The notes below the pieces were generated by a model. It did no database searches. It worked only from the letters and a program-made list of their open reading frames with translations, and had not been told where the DNA came from. Made by a program: the position numbers and the translations under genes. This document shows positions 1-8,793 of a DNA stretch of 64,000 bases, piece by piece (position 1 is the stretch's first letter; every line of letters begins with the position of its first letter). The DNA is from Pseudomonas sp. SLFW (lineage in GTDB: Bacteria; Pseudomonadota; Gammaproteobacteria; Pseudomonadales; Pseudomonadaceae): NCBI RefSeq assembly GCF_009905615.1, contig NZ_JAAAKW010000010.1, forward strand, positions 1 through 64,000, in the 5' to 3' direction.

Positions 1-366
1 GCGGTAGATGTAGCGGGTGACGCTGCGCCGCTGGATTTCGTAGGTGTGGCAACGGTTGGGCGGCAGTTCGTACACACCGCGCATGATCAGCTGCCATTCC
101 TCGCCGTGGGGCTGAATGGTGTCGCCGAACAGTTGATGGGCCACCAAGTGCGCGACTTCGTGGGCCACGGTCTGGCGCAGGAAATCTTCGCTGTTTTCGC
201 GGTACAGCTGCGGATTGAATCGCAGCAGGTTTTCATGCAGATGCGCGACACCCGCCTTCTGGCCGCGCAGCTTGAGGCTGACGACAGGGCGTTTGAAGGG
301 GCGTTTGAAAAAATCTTCGGCTTGTTGGTAACAGGATTCGACGCGGGTATTGAGTTGCTCAAGCAT
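1..366 (-). CDS. sprT: SprT family zinc metalloprotease-like protein (3' part missing)
   Basis: The protein reads in from a start ATG at 366 (MLEQLNTRVESC) and runs off the left edge of the window, so the C-terminal part is not visible. The motif HEVAHLVAHQLFG, an HExxH zinc-binding helix, lies near residue 65 and is the hallmark of the SprT/Spartan family. SprT-like proteins are putative metalloproteases; eukaryotic Spartan removes DNA-protein crosslinks, but the bacterial role is not settled. An overlapping longer minus-strand frame at 87-623 is a shadow. The next gene upstream on the same strand is the Yip1 protein, separated by a REPIN. Confidence 0.9.
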   Translation of the reverse strand, partial: MLEQLNTRVESCYQQAEDFFKRPFKRPVVSLKLRGQKAGVAHLHENLLRFNPQLYRENSEDFLRQTVAHEVAHLVAHQLFGDTIQPHGEEWQLIMRGVYELPPNRCHTYEIQRRSVTRYIYR

Positions 367-493
367 GCTTCATCGGTCTCCAGAGGAGGCGAGTATGCCG
401 CAAAGCAGGGGCAGGCCGAAAACTGAAGCTGCCGAATGGTCGTGAATGAGCCGCAAATCTTTGTAGCAGCACGGCTAGCCGGCGTGCGCTTAC

Positions 494-585
494 CTGTGGG
501 AGCGAATTCATTCGCGATTGGCCGGTACATCCGATGAAGATTCATCAGCTGTACCACCGTCTCGCGAATGAATTCGCTCCCACAG
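494..585. repeat. REPIN, class B (GGGAGCGAATTCATTCGCGA type)
   Basis: An imperfect palindrome: the left arm CTGTGGGAGCGAATTCATTC is mirrored by GAATGAATTCGCTCCCACAG on the right, with about 45 variable bases between. The same arms recur at 4774, 8794, 28875, 49642 and 58885 and, degenerate, at 22517 and 35281. This is the layout of a REP doublet. It sits between sprT and the Yip1 gene. Confidence 0.9.
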
Positions 586-619
586 GTATCGTGTTTCAGC
601 GAATAAAGGGCCGACCCCA

Positions 620-1222
620 TCAATTCGTGTACTCAGGCCCCACTCCGACACCCCACAGCACCACCGTGAACGCCATGATCGCCACCAGCACCACGAGGCC
701 CACCGCCAGCACGGAACTGGAAAACATGAAGCCTTCGTCCGGGTGAATGTTCATGAACACCGGCAACCCCACGTACAGCAGGTAAACCGTGTAGCAGACC
801 GCCGCCAGGCCGACCATCATCCCCAGCCACATATGAGGGTAGAGCGCGGCGAGTCCGCCGATGAACAGCGGTGTCGCGGTGTAGGTCGCGAAGGCCACGC
901 AGCGGGCGAGGCTGGGACTGGCGTCGTAGGTGCGGGCCATCCAGTGAATGAACCCGCCCATCACCGCCACCCCGGCCAGCATGGCGATGTAGGACATGAG
1001 CGTCATCCAGACCGCGCTTTCGCTGGTCAGCATCACCGGCGCACGATTGCCGATGACCCAGCCCACCTGCGTGGTGCCGATGTACGCGGACACGGCAGGG
1101 ATCGCCGCCAGAATCAGGGTGTGGGTGAGGTACATGTGGCCGATGGTTTCTTCTTCCTCGCCACGTATCTGTTGCCATTCTTGATCGGGGTGTGTGAACA
1201 GCCCCAAAACGTGATGGATCAT
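620..1222 (-). CDS. Yip1 family inner-membrane protein
   Basis: A 200-residue protein with about five hydrophobic segments, starting roughly at residues 33, 68, 106, 126 and 165. The N-terminus MIHHVLGLFTHPDQEW and the spacing of the membrane segments match the bacterial Yip1-domain family (PF04893) that is common in Pseudomonas. The function is unknown; eukaryotic Yip1 proteins act in vesicle traffic, but that should not be transferred. The start at 1222 is supported by an AGGAG eight bases upstream. It is divergent from ttcA. Confidence 0.85.
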   Translation of the reverse strand: MIHHVLGLFTHPDQEWQQIRGEEEETIGHMYLTHTLILAAIPAVSAYIGTTQVGWVIGNRAPVMLTSESAVWMTLMSYIAMLAGVAVMGGFIHWMARTYDASPSLARCVAFATYTATPLFIGGLAALYPHMWLGMMVGLAAVCYTVYLLYVGLPVFMNIHPDEGFMFSSSVLAVGLVVLVAIMAFTVVLWGVGVGPEYTN

Positions 1223-1554
1223 GCCCGTAACTCCTCATCATGGATGCCGTCGCGCCTGATTGCCTGATGCCGTCAGGGCAAGGCCACAATCTCGACAAGG
1301 GGAAATGCATGGCTGCGACCTCTCTGGGAGTATAGGAACCTGAGAGGCTAGAAAAACGGGGGCGTTAGAGTAATTGGCGCGTTCAAGGCGGGTGTTAATA
1401 GCGGAAGGTGATCAGCCGACCGGTGTGACCGGATGAACGGCGTGGTTCATCGTCCATCGCGTTACAGGACCGACAGGCATTACCAGCCGTAACGTTTATG
1501 CGTAAAATACCGGCCCTTTCTTCCCCTACGTCACAGCGAGCGGACCACAGCGCC
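1223..1554. other. Divergent intergenic region between the Yip1 gene and ttcA
   Basis: About 330 bases between two outward-facing genes, so it must hold both promoters. The ttcA reading frame is open upstream to an ATG at 1498, but family length and conservation favour the start at 1555, which leaves 1498-1554 as leader. I see no repeat, hairpin or small gene here. Confidence 0.6.
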
Positions 1555-2379
1555 ATGGGCACCCTTTCAGTCAATCAGAACAAACTGCAGAAACGTCTGC
1601 GTCGGCTTGCAGGCGAGGCAGTGGCCGATTTCAACATGATTGAAGAGGGCGACAAGGTGATGGTCTGCCTGTCTGGCGGCAAGGACAGCTACACCATGCT
1701 CGACGTGCTGCTGCATTTGCAGAAAGTCGCGCCGATCAAGTTCTCCATCGTCGCCGTGAACATGGACCAGAAACAGCCGGGGTTTCCCGAGCACGTCCTG
1801 CCTGCTTATCTGAAAGAGCTGGGCGTCGAGTATCACATCGTCGAGAAAGACACCTACTCGGTCGTGAAGGAGTTGATTCCGGAAGGCAAGACCACCTGCT
1901 CGCTGTGTTCGCGCCTGCGTCGCGGCACGCTGTACACCTTCGCGGACGAAATCGGTGCGACCAAAATGGCCCTCGGTCACCACCGCGATGACATCGTCGA
2001 GACCTTTTTCCTGAACATGTTCTTCAACGGCACGATCAAGGCCATGCCGCCAAAACTACGCGCCGACGATGGCCGTAACGTAGTGATTCGCCCGCTGGCC
2101 TACTGCGCCGAGAAAGATATCCAGGCCTATTCGGACATGAAGCAATTCCCGATCATCCCGTGCAACCTGTGCGGCTCGCAGGAAAACCTGCAACGCCAGG
2201 TGGTCAAGGACATGCTTCAGGAATGGGACCGCAAGACCCCGGGCCGTTCGGAAATGATCTTCCGCAGCCTGCAAAATGTGGTGCCGTCGCAACTGGCGGA
2301 CCGCAACCTGTTCGACTTCACGAGCCTGAAGATCGACGAGACCGCCGCGTCGCGGTTTGTGAATGTGGTGAATATCTAG
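1555..2379 (+). CDS. ttcA: tRNA 2-thiocytidine biosynthesis protein TtcA
   Basis: TtcA puts sulfur on cytidine 32 of certain tRNAs, using ATP and an iron-sulfur cluster. The PP-loop ATP-pyrophosphatase motif SGGKDS is near residue 39. Cysteine pairs CSLC (about residue 117) and CNLC (about residue 204) correspond to those that hold the Fe-S cluster. The 274-residue product beginning MGTLSVNQNKLQKRLRR agrees with the usual Pseudomonas length; the longer frame from 1498 adds 19 residues that look like leader. It is a single gene followed directly by a REPIN. Confidence 0.97.
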   Translation: MGTLSVNQNKLQKRLRRLAGEAVADFNMIEEGDKVMVCLSGGKDSYTMLDVLLHLQKVAPIKFSIVAVNMDQKQPGFPEHVLPAYLKELGVEYHIVEKDTYSVVKELIPEGKTTCSLCSRLRRGTLYTFADEIGATKMALGHHRDDIVETFFLNMFFNGTIKAMPPKLRADDGRNVVIRPLAYCAEKDIQAYSDMKQFPIIPCNLCGSQENLQRQVVKDMLQEWDRKTPGRSEMIFRSLQNVVPSQLADRNLFDFTSLKIDETAASRFVNVVNI

Positions 2380-2397
2380 GCAGCACCGAAAATCCCT

Positions 2398-2487
2398 TTG
2401 TAGGAGTGAGCTTGCTCGCGATTAACATTTGTCAGACTCGAATACTTACCTGACACACCGCTATCGCGAGCAAGCTCACTCCTACAG
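2398..2487. repeat. REPIN, class A (TAGGAGTGAGCTTGCTCGCGA type)
   Basis: The arms GTAGGAGTGAGCTTGCTCGC and GCGAGCAAGCTCACTCCTAC face each other across about 45 variable bases. Nearly identical copies are at 17688, 21487, 23658 and 44078. It lies between the convergent ttcA and lhpC genes, where it may also act as a transcription stop. Confidence 0.92.
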
Positions 2488-2514
2488 GGGACGGTTGAGG
2501 TCAAATCCGCCGTA

Positions 2515-3432
2515 TTAAAGCCCCACCTCCGGCAACACCGGCTTGTTCGCCAACGCCGTCTTCATCAGCCCCTCCACGTACTCACGATCACTGTCCGGCA
2601 GCGCCAGGCGCGGTGGGCGGGTGAGGGCGCTGCCGCGTTGCATGATGGCTTCGCACAGCTTGATGCACTGCACCAGGTCCGGGCGTGCATCCAGGTGCAA
2701 CAGCGGCATGAACCACTCGTAAAGTGCCATTGCCTCAGCGAAACGCCCGGCCTTGGCCAAACGGAACAGGGTTTCACCCTCTTTCGGGAAGGCGTTGGAC
2801 ATGCCCGACACCCAGCCCACCGCGCCCACGGCAACACTTTCTACCAGCACGTCATCCAGCCCGGCGAACAGCACAAAGCGGTCGCCCACCTCGTTGCGCA
2901 CGTCGATAAAACGGTTGGTGTTACCCGACGAATCCTTGAAGCAGACGATGTTGTCGCAGTCGGCCAGGGAAATCAGGATGTCCGGGGTTACATCGTTCTT
3001 ATAAATGGGCGGGTTGTTGTAGACCATCATCGGCAGGTCGCAGGCGGACGCGACGGTGCGGAAATGCGCGGCGGTCTCGAAGGGCTTCGAGGAATACACC
3101 AGCGCGGGCATCAGCATGATCCCGTCGGCCCCGGCTTTCTGCACGTCTTTTGCCACGATGCTGGCGTTGGCGCTGGTGAACTCGGCAATCCCGGAAATCA
3201 CCGGCACCCGACCCGCCGAAGCGTCTTTCGCGGCTTCGACCAGGCTGATCTTTTCCGACACGCTGAGGGAGGTGTTCTCACCCACCGTGCCGCAGATAAC
3301 CAACCCCGACACCCCATCGCGTACCAGGTTGGCAATAACCTTGTGGGTTGCCTCCAGGTTGAGGGAAAAATCTTCGTTGAACTGTGTGGTGACGGCAGGG
3401 AAGACACCGTTCCAGGATACGGATTGACTCAT
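2515..3432 (-). CDS. lhpC: DapA-like delta1-pyrroline-4-hydroxy-2-carboxylate deaminase
   Basis: A member of the dihydrodipicolinate synthase/N-acetylneuraminate lyase family of Schiff-base aldolases. Lys166 in CFKDSSGN and Tyr138 in MVYNNPP are the expected catalytic residues. In hydroxyproline breakdown this family member removes ammonia and water from pyrroline-4-hydroxy-2-carboxylate to give alpha-ketoglutarate semialdehyde. That specific role is inferred from the neighbouring epimerase and D-hydroxyproline dehydrogenase genes; the sequence alone only shows the superfamily. The start at 3432 gives 305 residues and has a plausible ribosome site (GGAGTC); the open frame extends to 3546 without family support. 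A GTATAC operator-like palindrome lies about 30 bases upstream. The semialdehyde dehydrogenase of the next step is not in this window. Confidence 0.87.
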   Translation of the reverse strand: MSQSVSWNGVFPAVTTQFNEDFSLNLEATHKVIANLVRDGVSGLVICGTVGENTSLSVSEKISLVEAAKDASAGRVPVISGIAEFTSANASIVAKDVQKAGADGIMLMPALVYSSKPFETAAHFRTVASACDLPMMVYNNPPIYKNDVTPDILISLADCDNIVCFKDSSGNTNRFIDVRNEVGDRFVLFAGLDDVLVESVAVGAVGWVSGMSNAFPKEGETLFRLAKAGRFAEAMALYEWFMPLLHLDARPDLVQCIKLCEAIMQRGSALTRPPRLALPDSDREYVEGLMKTALANKPVLPEVGL

Positions 3433-3460
3433 GACAGACTCCTTTTCGGGATGGAAAGTA

Positions 3461-3475
3461 TTTCGTATACGTTCT
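3461..3475. promoter_or_regulatory. Putative GntR operator upstream of lhpC
   Basis: TTTCGTATACGTTCT is centred on GTATAC, 33-38 bases before the lhpC start. Similar palindromes occur at 9803, 18612 and 18682, all in the hydroxyproline region. This spacing and symmetry fit an operator for the FCD-type GntR protein encoded at 17898-18581. Assignment is by pattern only. Confidence 0.55.
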
Positions 3476-3511
3476 AGTTTGGGCACATTGCGCCCGTTTA
3501 ATGCGTTTATA

Positions 3512-3648
3512 GGTAGGAGCGTGGCTCGTCCCGCGATCGGCGACAACGTCGTCGTAAAACCTGCATGCGCGGTGTGTCAGATGGCTCGCGTTTGCAGGGT
3601 TTGCTGCCGGTTCCCGGCACATCGCGGGACAAGCCACGCTCCTACAGG
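3512..3648. repeat. Long REP-like palindrome, class C (GTAGGAGCGTGGCTCGTCCCGCGA)
   Basis: The outer arms GGTAGGAGCGTGGCTCGTCC and TCGCGGGACAAGCCACGCTC are complementary in part. They are separated by about 90 bases, a longer centre than in classes A and B. The left half continues with CGGCGACAACGTCGTCGTAAAA. A relative is at 19391-19524. It separates lhpC from the upstream racemase-family gene. Confidence 0.8.
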
Positions 3649-3667
3649 TATTGCGTGTTTCTTCAAA

Positions 3668-4705
3668 TCACAACTTCAACCCCACCGGCCAGGTGTCGGT
3701 CAGCTTGTAACCCTCCGGCCATGGGTCGCTCGGGTCGAGCATGTGTTGATGGGTCCCTGTTATCCACGCACGCCCCGACAGGCTCGGGACGATTGCAGGT
3801 CGTCCGGCGACTTCGGTCACGCGCTGAATCTTGCAATGAAACTCCGAGCCGATGATCGAGCGGCCAATGAAGCGTTCGCCGACCTTCAGTTGACCCTTGG
3901 CATGCAGCACCGCCAGTCGCGCTGAACATCCCGTGCCACAGGGCGAGCGGTCGATCTTGCCGGGGCGGATCACCACCGCATTGGCGGCATTGGCCACGCC
4001 ACCGTCGTAGTTCACGGGCGCGGCGATCTGGCAGAAGGAAATGTGATTCCAGTCCTTGTTCAGCGGGTGGGTGAAACCCAGTTGTTCATTGGCGGCCTTC
4101 GTTATTTTGAGGCCGGTTTCCACCAGGTCCTTGGCCTCGTCGGCGGTCAGCGAAAAGCCCAGTTTCGTCGAGTCAACAATGGCGAAGCTGTCGCCGCCAT
4201 AGGCGGTGTCGACCTGAATCGACCCCAGCCCCGGCACCTCGATCCACACGTCGAGCTGATCGGCGAAGGAGGGGTGGTTGTGCACCTCGACGCTCTGCAC
4301 CTTGCCGTCACGGCATTGGGCAATGGCTTCGATCAGCCCGCCCGGCGCTTCCAGAATCAGGCGGGTTTCCGGCTCGGTCATCGGCAGGATGCCGCTGTCC
4401 AGCAGCACGGTCGCGACGCACAGCGAGTTGGAGCCGGACATCGGCGGCACGTCGGCGGGTTCCATGATGATCCAGCCCATTTGCGCCTTCGGGTTCTTGG
4501 GCGGCACTAGCAGGTTGACGTGACGGAACACCCCGCCGCGCGGCTCGTTGAGCATGAAGTTGCGCAGTACGTTGTCCTTCTCGATCCAGCGCGACTGCTC
4601 CCAGATCGTATCGCCCGGTGGTGGGGCGACTCCGCCGACGATGACGTCGCCGACTTCACCTTCGGCGTGACAACTGACCACGTGAATCACTTTCGATGAG
4701 CGCAT
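3668..4705 (-). CDS. Proline racemase family protein with Ser/Cys active site (probable hydroxyproline epimerase or dehydratase)
   Basis: A 345-residue member of the proline racemase superfamily. The second catalytic motif DRSPCGTGCSARLA is intact with Cys256. At the first position, where racemases and 4-hydroxyproline epimerases have Cys in MCGHG, this protein has MSGSNS, so Ser90. The active-site pair is therefore Ser/Cys, not Cys/Cys (epimerase) or Cys/Thr (trans-3-hydroxyproline dehydratase). Substrate and reaction cannot be read from the sequence. The neighbours (aconitase X, ABC importer, lhpC) point to a 3- or 4-hydroxyproline isomer. The start at 4705 has a clear AGGAGG ribosome site eight bases upstream. 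It lies downstream of the ABC transporter genes, with a REPIN in the gap. Confidence 0.85.
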   Translation of the reverse strand: MRSSKVIHVVSCHAEGEVGDVIVGGVAPPPGDTIWEQSRWIEKDNVLRNFMLNEPRGGVFRHVNLLVPPKNPKAQMGWIIMEPADVPPMSGSNSLCVATVLLDSGILPMTEPETRLILEAPGGLIEAIAQCRDGKVQSVEVHNHPSFADQLDVWIEVPGLGSIQVDTAYGGDSFAIVDSTKLGFSLTADEAKDLVETGLKITKAANEQLGFTHPLNKDWNHISFCQIAAPVNYDGGVANAANAVVIRPGKIDRSPCGTGCSARLAVLHAKGQLKVGERFIGRSIIGSEFHCKIQRVTEVAGRPAIVPSLSGRAWITGTHQHMLDPSDPWPEGYKLTDTWPVGLKL

Positions 4706-4773
4706 GCTTTAAAGCCCTCCTGTCGAACTCGGTTGGTCTGACGAAACCGATTTATCTGATGAAACAGCACAAC

Positions 4774-4865
4774 CTGTAGGAGCGAATTCATTCGCGAATA
4801 AAAGGTACAGACGATATTTTTGTGTCGGCTGTACCGGCCAATCGCGAATGAATTCGCTCCCACAG
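4774..4865. repeat. REPIN, class B
   Basis: The arms TGTAGGAGCGAATTCATTCG and CGAATGAATTCGCTCCCACA lie in inverted orientation. It is placed in the gap between the ABC ATPase gene and the Ser/Cys racemase-family gene, both on the minus strand, so it could weaken read-through or stabilise the upstream mRNA. Confidence 0.92.
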
Positions 4866-4935
4866 TTTTGATCTCCACAGACCTGAACCTTCTGGTCAGG
4901 CCGGGTAGATCCGACTCTTGCAGCCCTCAGCTTTT

Positions 4936-5658
4936 CTAATTAATCGACCGCAAAAAATCCGCCGTCTCGGGCCGTTGCGGGTTGCCAATCACCTGATCCG
5001 GCGTGCCGATTTCATGCACCAGGCCATTGCGGAAAAACGCCACACGGTCCGACACATCGCGGGCGAACCGAATCTCGTGAGTCACCAGAATCATCGTCAT
5101 GCCGTCTTCGGCGAGCATGCGCATGGTGTCCAGCACTTCGCCGACCAACTGCGGGTCGAGGGCCGATGTGGCCTCGTCGAACAGCATGTAATTCGGCGAC
5201 ATCGCCAGCGCCCGGGCAATCGCCATGCGCTGTTGCTGGCCACCGGAAAGCTTGCCGGGGAAGACTTTGAGCTTGTCGCCCAGGCCCACGTGTTTCAGCT
5301 GCTTGACTGCCAGCGCCTCGGCTTCTTCCTTGCTTTTGCCCAGCACGGTGCGCGGGGCGAGCATCACGTTTTCCAGCACGGTCAGGTGGGGGAAGGCGTT
5401 CCACTGCTGAAAGACGATGCCGATCTTCTGCCGCAGCTTGTTGATGTCGGTGCTCTTGGCGTGCACTTCGGTGCCGTCCACGCGAATGCTGCCGCTTTTG
5501 ATCGACTCCAGGCCGTTGATGCACATCAGCAGCGTCGATTTACCCGAACCCGAGCCGCCGATGATCGACACCACTTCGCCTTTCTCCACCTGCAGGCTCA
5601 CGCCCTTGATGACTTCAAGCTCGCCAAAGGATTTGTGTACGTTGTCGATCTCAATCAT
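4936..5658 (-). CDS. Amino-acid ABC transporter ATP-binding protein
   Basis: The cytoplasmic ATPase of a polar-amino-acid importer, 240 residues. It has Walker A GGSGSGKST, signature LSGGQQQRM, Walker B LFDEATSALD and the switch histidine in VTHE, all intact. It ends with the usual C-terminal FLRSIN. The start MIEIDNVHKSF at 5658 overlaps the end of the preceding permease by eight bases, a sign of translational coupling. With the two permeases and the binding protein it makes a complete importer, presumably for hydroxyproline isomers given the flanking enzymes. Confidence 0.93.
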   Translation of the reverse strand: MIEIDNVHKSFGELEVIKGVSLQVEKGEVVSIIGGSGSGKSTLLMCINGLESIKSGSIRVDGTEVHAKSTDINKLRQKIGIVFQQWNAFPHLTVLENVMLAPRTVLGKSKEEAEALAVKQLKHVGLGDKLKVFPGKLSGGQQQRMAIARALAMSPNYMLFDEATSALDPQLVGEVLDTMRMLAEDGMTMILVTHEIRFARDVSDRVAFFRNGLVHEIGTPDQVIGNPQRPETADFLRSIN

Positions 5659-6301
5659 TTTCCTGCCACCTCGTTTCCAGGCGCGCACCCAGGCGGGCGA
5701 TCACCAGACTCATGACGTAGTAAATGAGGCCTGCGATGCACAGCACCAGCAGCGGTTCTTGAATGCGCGTGACGATGGTCTGCGAGGCGCGCAGCAGTTC
5801 GACGATGCCGATCCACATCACCAGCGCGGTGTCTTTCATCACCGACAGCAACAGGTTGACCCAACCCAGAAACGCCACGCGGGTCGCCATCGGCATGACG
5901 ATCTGGCGCAGGTCCTGCCAGTAACTCAGGCCCAGCGAACGACTGGCGCGGCGTAGCGTGAGCGGGACCGACAGCACGCCGCTGCGGACGATCTCGGTGC
6001 AGTACGCGGTGACGTAAAGACCGAGCACGATGCACGCGACGGTGAAGGCGCTCCAGTTAAGCCCGGCGATGCTTTTCAGTGCGTTGAACAACACGAACTG
6101 GATCAGCAACGGCACGCTGCGAAACACGTCGAGCAGCCACGCCAATGGAATTGTGCTGCGTGGCAGCAACGCCCGGGCCATGCCGCAGACGACCCCGGCG
6201 AGGGTGCCGATAAGCATCGAGACAATGGTGAGCAGGATCGTGATCCACGCCCCTTGCAGCATGAATTGCAGATCGCCCCAACTGAATGTGCTGTTGAACA
6301 T
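5651..6301 (-). CDS. Amino-acid ABC transporter permease (HisM/HisQ type)
   Basis: An inner-membrane subunit of 216 residues with about five hydrophobic segments. The family EAA-type loop is visible as RRASRSLGLSYWQDLRQIVM near residue 130, where the ATPase docks. The start MFNSTFSW lies ten bases after the stop of the other permease. It forms the heterodimeric channel with that protein. Confidence 0.92.
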   Translation of the reverse strand: MFNSTFSWGDLQFMLQGAWITILLTIVSMLIGTLAGVVCGMARALLPRSTIPLAWLLDVFRSVPLLIQFVLFNALKSIAGLNWSAFTVACIVLGLYVTAYCTEIVRSGVLSVPLTLRRASRSLGLSYWQDLRQIVMPMATRVAFLGWVNLLLSVMKDTALVMWIGIVELLRASQTIVTRIQEPLLVLCIAGLIYYVMSLVIARLGARLETRWQEND

Positions 6302-6311
6302 GGTCGATCCC

Positions 6312-6977
6312 TCAATACCGGAACAGGCGCCACGACAGCAGCCGCGCCACGGCCACGATCAGTTTGGCGATCAGGTAATACAGCACCGCCGCGATGGCGA
6401 AGAACTCGAAGGTGCGGAAGGTCTTGACGTTGTAATCCTGGGTCACGCCGGTAAGGTCGTTGTTCAGGCCGACGATCACCCCCATGGACGTCATCAGCAC
6501 GGCCCAGACCATCTGGTTGGTCAGCGGGTAGTAGACGATGCGCAGCAATTGCGGGATGACGATCAGCCGGTAGGCCTGGGGTGCGCTCATGCCCAGCGAG
6601 CGGGCGGCGCGCAATTGGGTATCCGGCACGGCCTTCAAACCGCCACGGAAGTTTTCCGCCAGATAACCCGCGTTATTAATGGTGATCCCCGCCAGCAGCG
6701 CAACCCACGAACTCACGTGCAACCCGAACGAGCCCAGGCCGAAGTAGAGGATGTATACCTGAAACAGCGACGGGGTGTTGCGGGCAATCGAGATCCAGGT
6801 CGCGGCGAAGCCTCGGAATATCGGGTTTTTGCCCTGACGCATGAACACCAGAAACAGCGCGATGGTGACCCCGAGAATCATCGACAGGGCCGCCGTCTGG
6901 AAGGTGACGACAGCGCCGTCGAGCATGTCCGGCAAGGCTTTGAACGCGGCGCGCCAGTGGAAGTTGTAATCAAACAT
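6312..6977 (-). CDS. Amino-acid ABC transporter permease (HisM/HisQ type)
   Basis: The second channel subunit, 221 residues, with about five membrane segments and the ATPase-docking loop LRAARSLGMSAPQAYRLIVI. The chosen start MFDYNFHW at 6977 overlaps the end of the aconitase-X gene by eight bases. The open frame reaches 7061 but would then overlap the enzyme gene much further. The overlap ties enzyme and transporter expression together. Confidence 0.92.
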   Translation of the reverse strand: MFDYNFHWRAAFKALPDMLDGAVVTFQTAALSMILGVTIALFLVFMRQGKNPIFRGFAATWISIARNTPSLFQVYILYFGLGSFGLHVSSWVALLAGITINNAGYLAENFRGGLKAVPDTQLRAARSLGMSAPQAYRLIVIPQLLRIVYYPLTNQMVWAVLMTSMGVIVGLNNDLTGVTQDYNVKTFRTFEFFAIAAVLYYLIAKLIVAVARLLSWRLFRY

Positions 6978-8739
6978 GCGCCAGCGCCTCCGCCTTTTCG
7001 GCAGCGTGCAGCCAGACCGGCAAGCGCCCGCCGGCCAGGCCCGTGCAAGCGCTTTCGACACACTCGGCCAGGCTGGCGAAGTGCACGCGACGCCCCACCA
7101 GACCCGGTGCGTAGTGCGCGTATTTGCCGGAGTTGGTCATCAGGTTGCGAGCTTTCGGAGGAATCACCGGTTCACCGAGCATGCACCAGCAGGTGTCGGT
7201 CACGAACTGCACGCCGAAGGTCTCCAGCGTCGCGACATGGCCTGCCTGTTGTGCACGTTCGAGGGTCGCCCGGCCGCAAGTGATGACTACGGCGATGCTG
7301 TCGAGCTTGCGCCGGCCTTGGCAAAGGCGGGCGAGGGTGGCGCATTCGCTCAGGGAGAAATGCGGATTGCCCAAGGTCACGGCGTCCACGTCGGGGCTTT
7401 GTGCGCTGTTCAGTTCGCGCCAGCTGTGCAGCAGGTCGAGGTCGCTGATGCCGAATGCCTTGTCTGGCGGATGTCCGCCAAGGGCCAGTTCAACGGTGGC
7501 CGCTTCCGGGGTCACGCCCGCGATATGAAACATCGGTGCAGCGGAGGTGGTGGCGAAGGCCGCGCCGAAGGCTTTCAGGTCGTCGAGGGTCGGCGCCTTG
7601 TGTTCCAGGCCGCAGATGACCGGGATGTTGGCGCCGCAGAGCAGACCGACGTGATAGCCGAGCAACGGGTAGAAACTGTCGTCCAGCTCGCCGACATCGG
7701 GCACGTCGATGCGCAGCGTGGCCAACCGTTGTTGCGTCAGGTGACAGCCGATTTTTGGCGCACGACCAGTGAGGGCGATGCAGATGTCGAGGTAATCCGG
7801 GTATTTCAGCGTGCGCGCGCCGATCACGCTATTCGCGTAGACGACCGCGTTGGATTCGGCCCAGACAATCTGCTCGCCCAGCTCCGGCGCGCTGTCCAGC
7901 AGGTAGGGTGCGCAGGTGAAACTGACCCGGGCGCCCATGTCCAGATAGGCGTCGCCCAGTTGGCTGGACGGCTCGCCCAGCGCCGGGTCCACGCCCAGCT
8001 CGCGCCAGCGGCGCTTGTCCGCAGAGATGGAGTTGAGGGTGGTCGGAACGCGGACTTTCGCGTCCCAGTCCACCAGTTGCCGGGCGAAGCGCAGGCTGGC
8101 AGGACCGGTGTAAATGCAGCCGTCGATGTGCGCCTGGGTGATGTCCAGCAATTCGGTCGCGCCTTGCAGCTCGGCCATGCGCAGGATGATGCCCATCGCC
8201 ACTTGCGCGGCCTTGCCGTAGGCGCCGTCGAGAAAGCCCTGGTCCATTTCGGTCAGGGTGATCTTGCTGTGCAGCGCGGCTTTCTGGACGGGCGAACGGG
8301 GTGCCATTGCAGGCGGAGCACTGTCGAAAGCGGTAACACGCGCGTCTTCTACGCGCAGGAATTTCACCTCACGCAAGGCCGCAAAACCCGCTTCGCCGAG
8401 GCTGATGACCGGGATCGAATGCCCGAACATCTGCTCGGCGACCAGCACGCCGAGGGTCAGAATGTCCTCGACCCGTTCGAACACTAACGCGGCGGGGGCA
8501 TGGCCGTTGAGGATCAGTTCCAGCAACACGCTGCTGCCGGTGCACGACCCGCGCCCGCTGGGAATCGCCAGCACTTTGCCAGTGATGATTTGGCCGCTGA
8601 GGGGGTGATGCCGGTCGATCACCTCACCGGTAAACGGCTCGACCCCGCCCCAGAAACTCAGGCCCATGTCGGCGTACAACAACGCGCCTTGGGCACTGCC
8701 TGCCACCAGACACCGACCGTTCAACGAAACTTCAGACAT
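6970..8739 (-). CDS. Aconitase X, fused type (cis-3-hydroxy-L-proline dehydratase)
   Basis: A 589-residue protein that fuses the two aconitase-X parts. A small swivel domain comes first, residues about 1-140, with GRGSCTGSSVLLE. The large catalytic domain follows, with NSVIGARTLKYPDYLDICIA and GRAPKIGCHL. Bacterial single-chain AcnX proteins have been shown to dehydrate cis-3-hydroxy-L-proline to pyrroline-2-carboxylate, an iron-dependent reaction. Its place directly upstream of, and overlapping, the importer genes supports this substrate. The reductase that would turn the product into L-proline is not in the window. The family is firm; the substrate is inferred from family and context. Confidence 0.9.
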   Translation of the reverse strand: MSEVSLNGRCLVAGSAQGALLYADMGLSFWGGVEPFTGEVIDRHHPLSGQIITGKVLAIPSGRGSCTGSSVLLELILNGHAPAALVFERVEDILTLGVLVAEQMFGHSIPVISLGEAGFAALREVKFLRVEDARVTAFDSAPPAMAPRSPVQKAALHSKITLTEMDQGFLDGAYGKAAQVAMGIILRMAELQGATELLDITQAHIDGCIYTGPASLRFARQLVDWDAKVRVPTTLNSISADKRRWRELGVDPALGEPSSQLGDAYLDMGARVSFTCAPYLLDSAPELGEQIVWAESNAVVYANSVIGARTLKYPDYLDICIALTGRAPKIGCHLTQQRLATLRIDVPDVGELDDSFYPLLGYHVGLLCGANIPVICGLEHKAPTLDDLKAFGAAFATTSAAPMFHIAGVTPEAATVELALGGHPPDKAFGISDLDLLHSWRELNSAQSPDVDAVTLGNPHFSLSECATLARLCQGRRKLDSIAVVITCGRATLERAQQAGHVATLETFGVQFVTDTCWCMLGEPVIPPKARNLMTNSGKYAHYAPGLVGRRVHFASLAECVESACTGLAGGRLPVWLHAAEKAEALAHV

Positions 8740-8793
8740 CGTGGGCTCCTAAGAAGGGATGGGCCACCGGAGTATTGCGGCGAATCATCAATC

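Noticed and set aside
6976..8487. 503-codon plus-strand frame antisense to the aconitase-X gene
   Set aside because: Shadow; the aconitase-X protein has all its family motifs.
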